Source of the DNA: Spirochaetaceae bacterium
GTDB lineage: Bacteria; Spirochaetota; Spirochaetia; Treponematales; Breznakiellaceae
Length of the DNA: 5,613 bases
Reading direction: 5' to 3'
NCBI GenBank assembly: GCA_031283025.1
Contig: JAITCP010000147.1
Coordinates: 1-5,613, forward strand
Both the position numbers and the translations under genes were made by a program. Below the pieces are notes generated by a model, which did not search any database, was not told where the DNA came from, and worked only from the letters and a program-made list of their open reading frames with translations. This document shows, piece after piece, positions 5,428 to 5,613 of the stretch. Numbering within the stretch: position 1 is the stretch's first letter; the number at the start of each line of letters is the position of its first letter.

Positions 5428-5613
5428 TTACTCATACATGGTAAAAGCCGCCCAATAGTAGGGGTGGCTCCAGTCAGTTTGTTTATCACGGGAAACAATA
5501 ATGCCTTTTCGGAATTCTTCTTTTGTCTTACGATATGCGTCACGGAAACTCATTCCCTCGCGGATTACTTTGCGGTACACGCTCCACATAAACTCAACAG
5601 TTGCTTCATCGCT
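5428..5613 (-). CDS. CHAT (caspase-like) domain protein, C-terminal end only
   Basis: The minus strand is open from the right edge to a TAA at 5428-5430, giving the last 61 residues of a protein. The pattern is that of the C-terminus of CHAT domains (caspase HetF associated with TPRs; clan CD cysteine peptidase fold). A helix, VEFMWSVYRKVIREG, precedes SFRDAYRKTKEEFRKG, then the hallmark WSHPYYWAAFTMYE ends the chain. The usual consensus there is a (W/Y)xHPxYWAAFxLxG ending. The catalytic His and Cys lie upstream, outside the window, so activity cannot be judged. CHAT proteins are often fused to TPR repeats or sit in caspase-like defence or cell-death modules, but this fragment does not show which. 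It is convergent with rfuD across 81 bp, so it is not part of the rfu operon. Confidence 0.85.
   Translation of the reverse strand, partial: SDEATVEFMWSVYRKVIREGMSFRDAYRKTKEEFRKGIIVSRDKQTDWSHPYYWAAFTMYE

Noticed and set aside
1..5613. tRNA, rRNA, CRISPR array, insertion sequence or prophage signals
   Set aside because: None seen: no spaced repeats, transposase motifs, terminal inverted repeats or tRNA-like cloverleaf on either strand.

Overview
The window reads as a chromosomal fragment from a spirochaete of the Treponema type. The main evidence is a four-gene operon matching the riboflavin-uptake ABC transporter RfuABCD, a system described in Treponema and related spirochaetes: a lipoprotein, a double ATPase and two permeases, preceded by an FMN riboswitch. 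The moderately high GC of the coding regions, the upstream class III cyclase with a TPR-like tail and the CHAT-domain protein at the right edge would fit one of the larger free-living or gut-associated treponemes better than T. pallidum. That placement is inference.

Layout. Positions 1-471 hold the 3' end of a class III adenylate/guanylate cyclase (+). Positions 472-779 contain no gene but are densely regulatory: a near-consensus extended -10 promoter (509-538), an FMN aptamer (about 545-704) with an unusual extra hairpin in its P2 loop, and an expression platform (705-779) in which three mutually exclusive pairings can be drawn around the rfuA ribosome binding site. Positions 780-5346 are rfuA-rfuB-rfuC-rfuD, tightly packed: a 27-nt gap, then two 4-nt stop/start overlaps. 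Positions 5347-5427 are a short intergenic stretch with a 10-bp tandem repeat. Positions 5428-5613 (-) encode the last 61 residues of a CHAT (caspase-like) domain protein, convergent with the operon.

How it works together. RfuA would capture riboflavin at the outer face of the inner membrane, RfuC and RfuD form the channel, and RfuB powers it. Imported riboflavin becomes FMN, which binds the leader RNA. By the pairing model, FMN stabilises P1, frees nt 736-745 to mask the Shine-Dalgarno of rfuA, and shuts the operon off. Without FMN a 12-bp alternative helix would keep the ribosome site open. There is no U-tract terminator in the leader, so translational control is more likely than attenuation.

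Novelty. The transporter-riboswitch pairing is a known theme, not a new system. The details that merit a second look are the L2 hairpin insertion, the legible switching helices, a possible riboswitch-bypassing promoter, and the asymmetric degeneration of the two ATP sites in RfuB.
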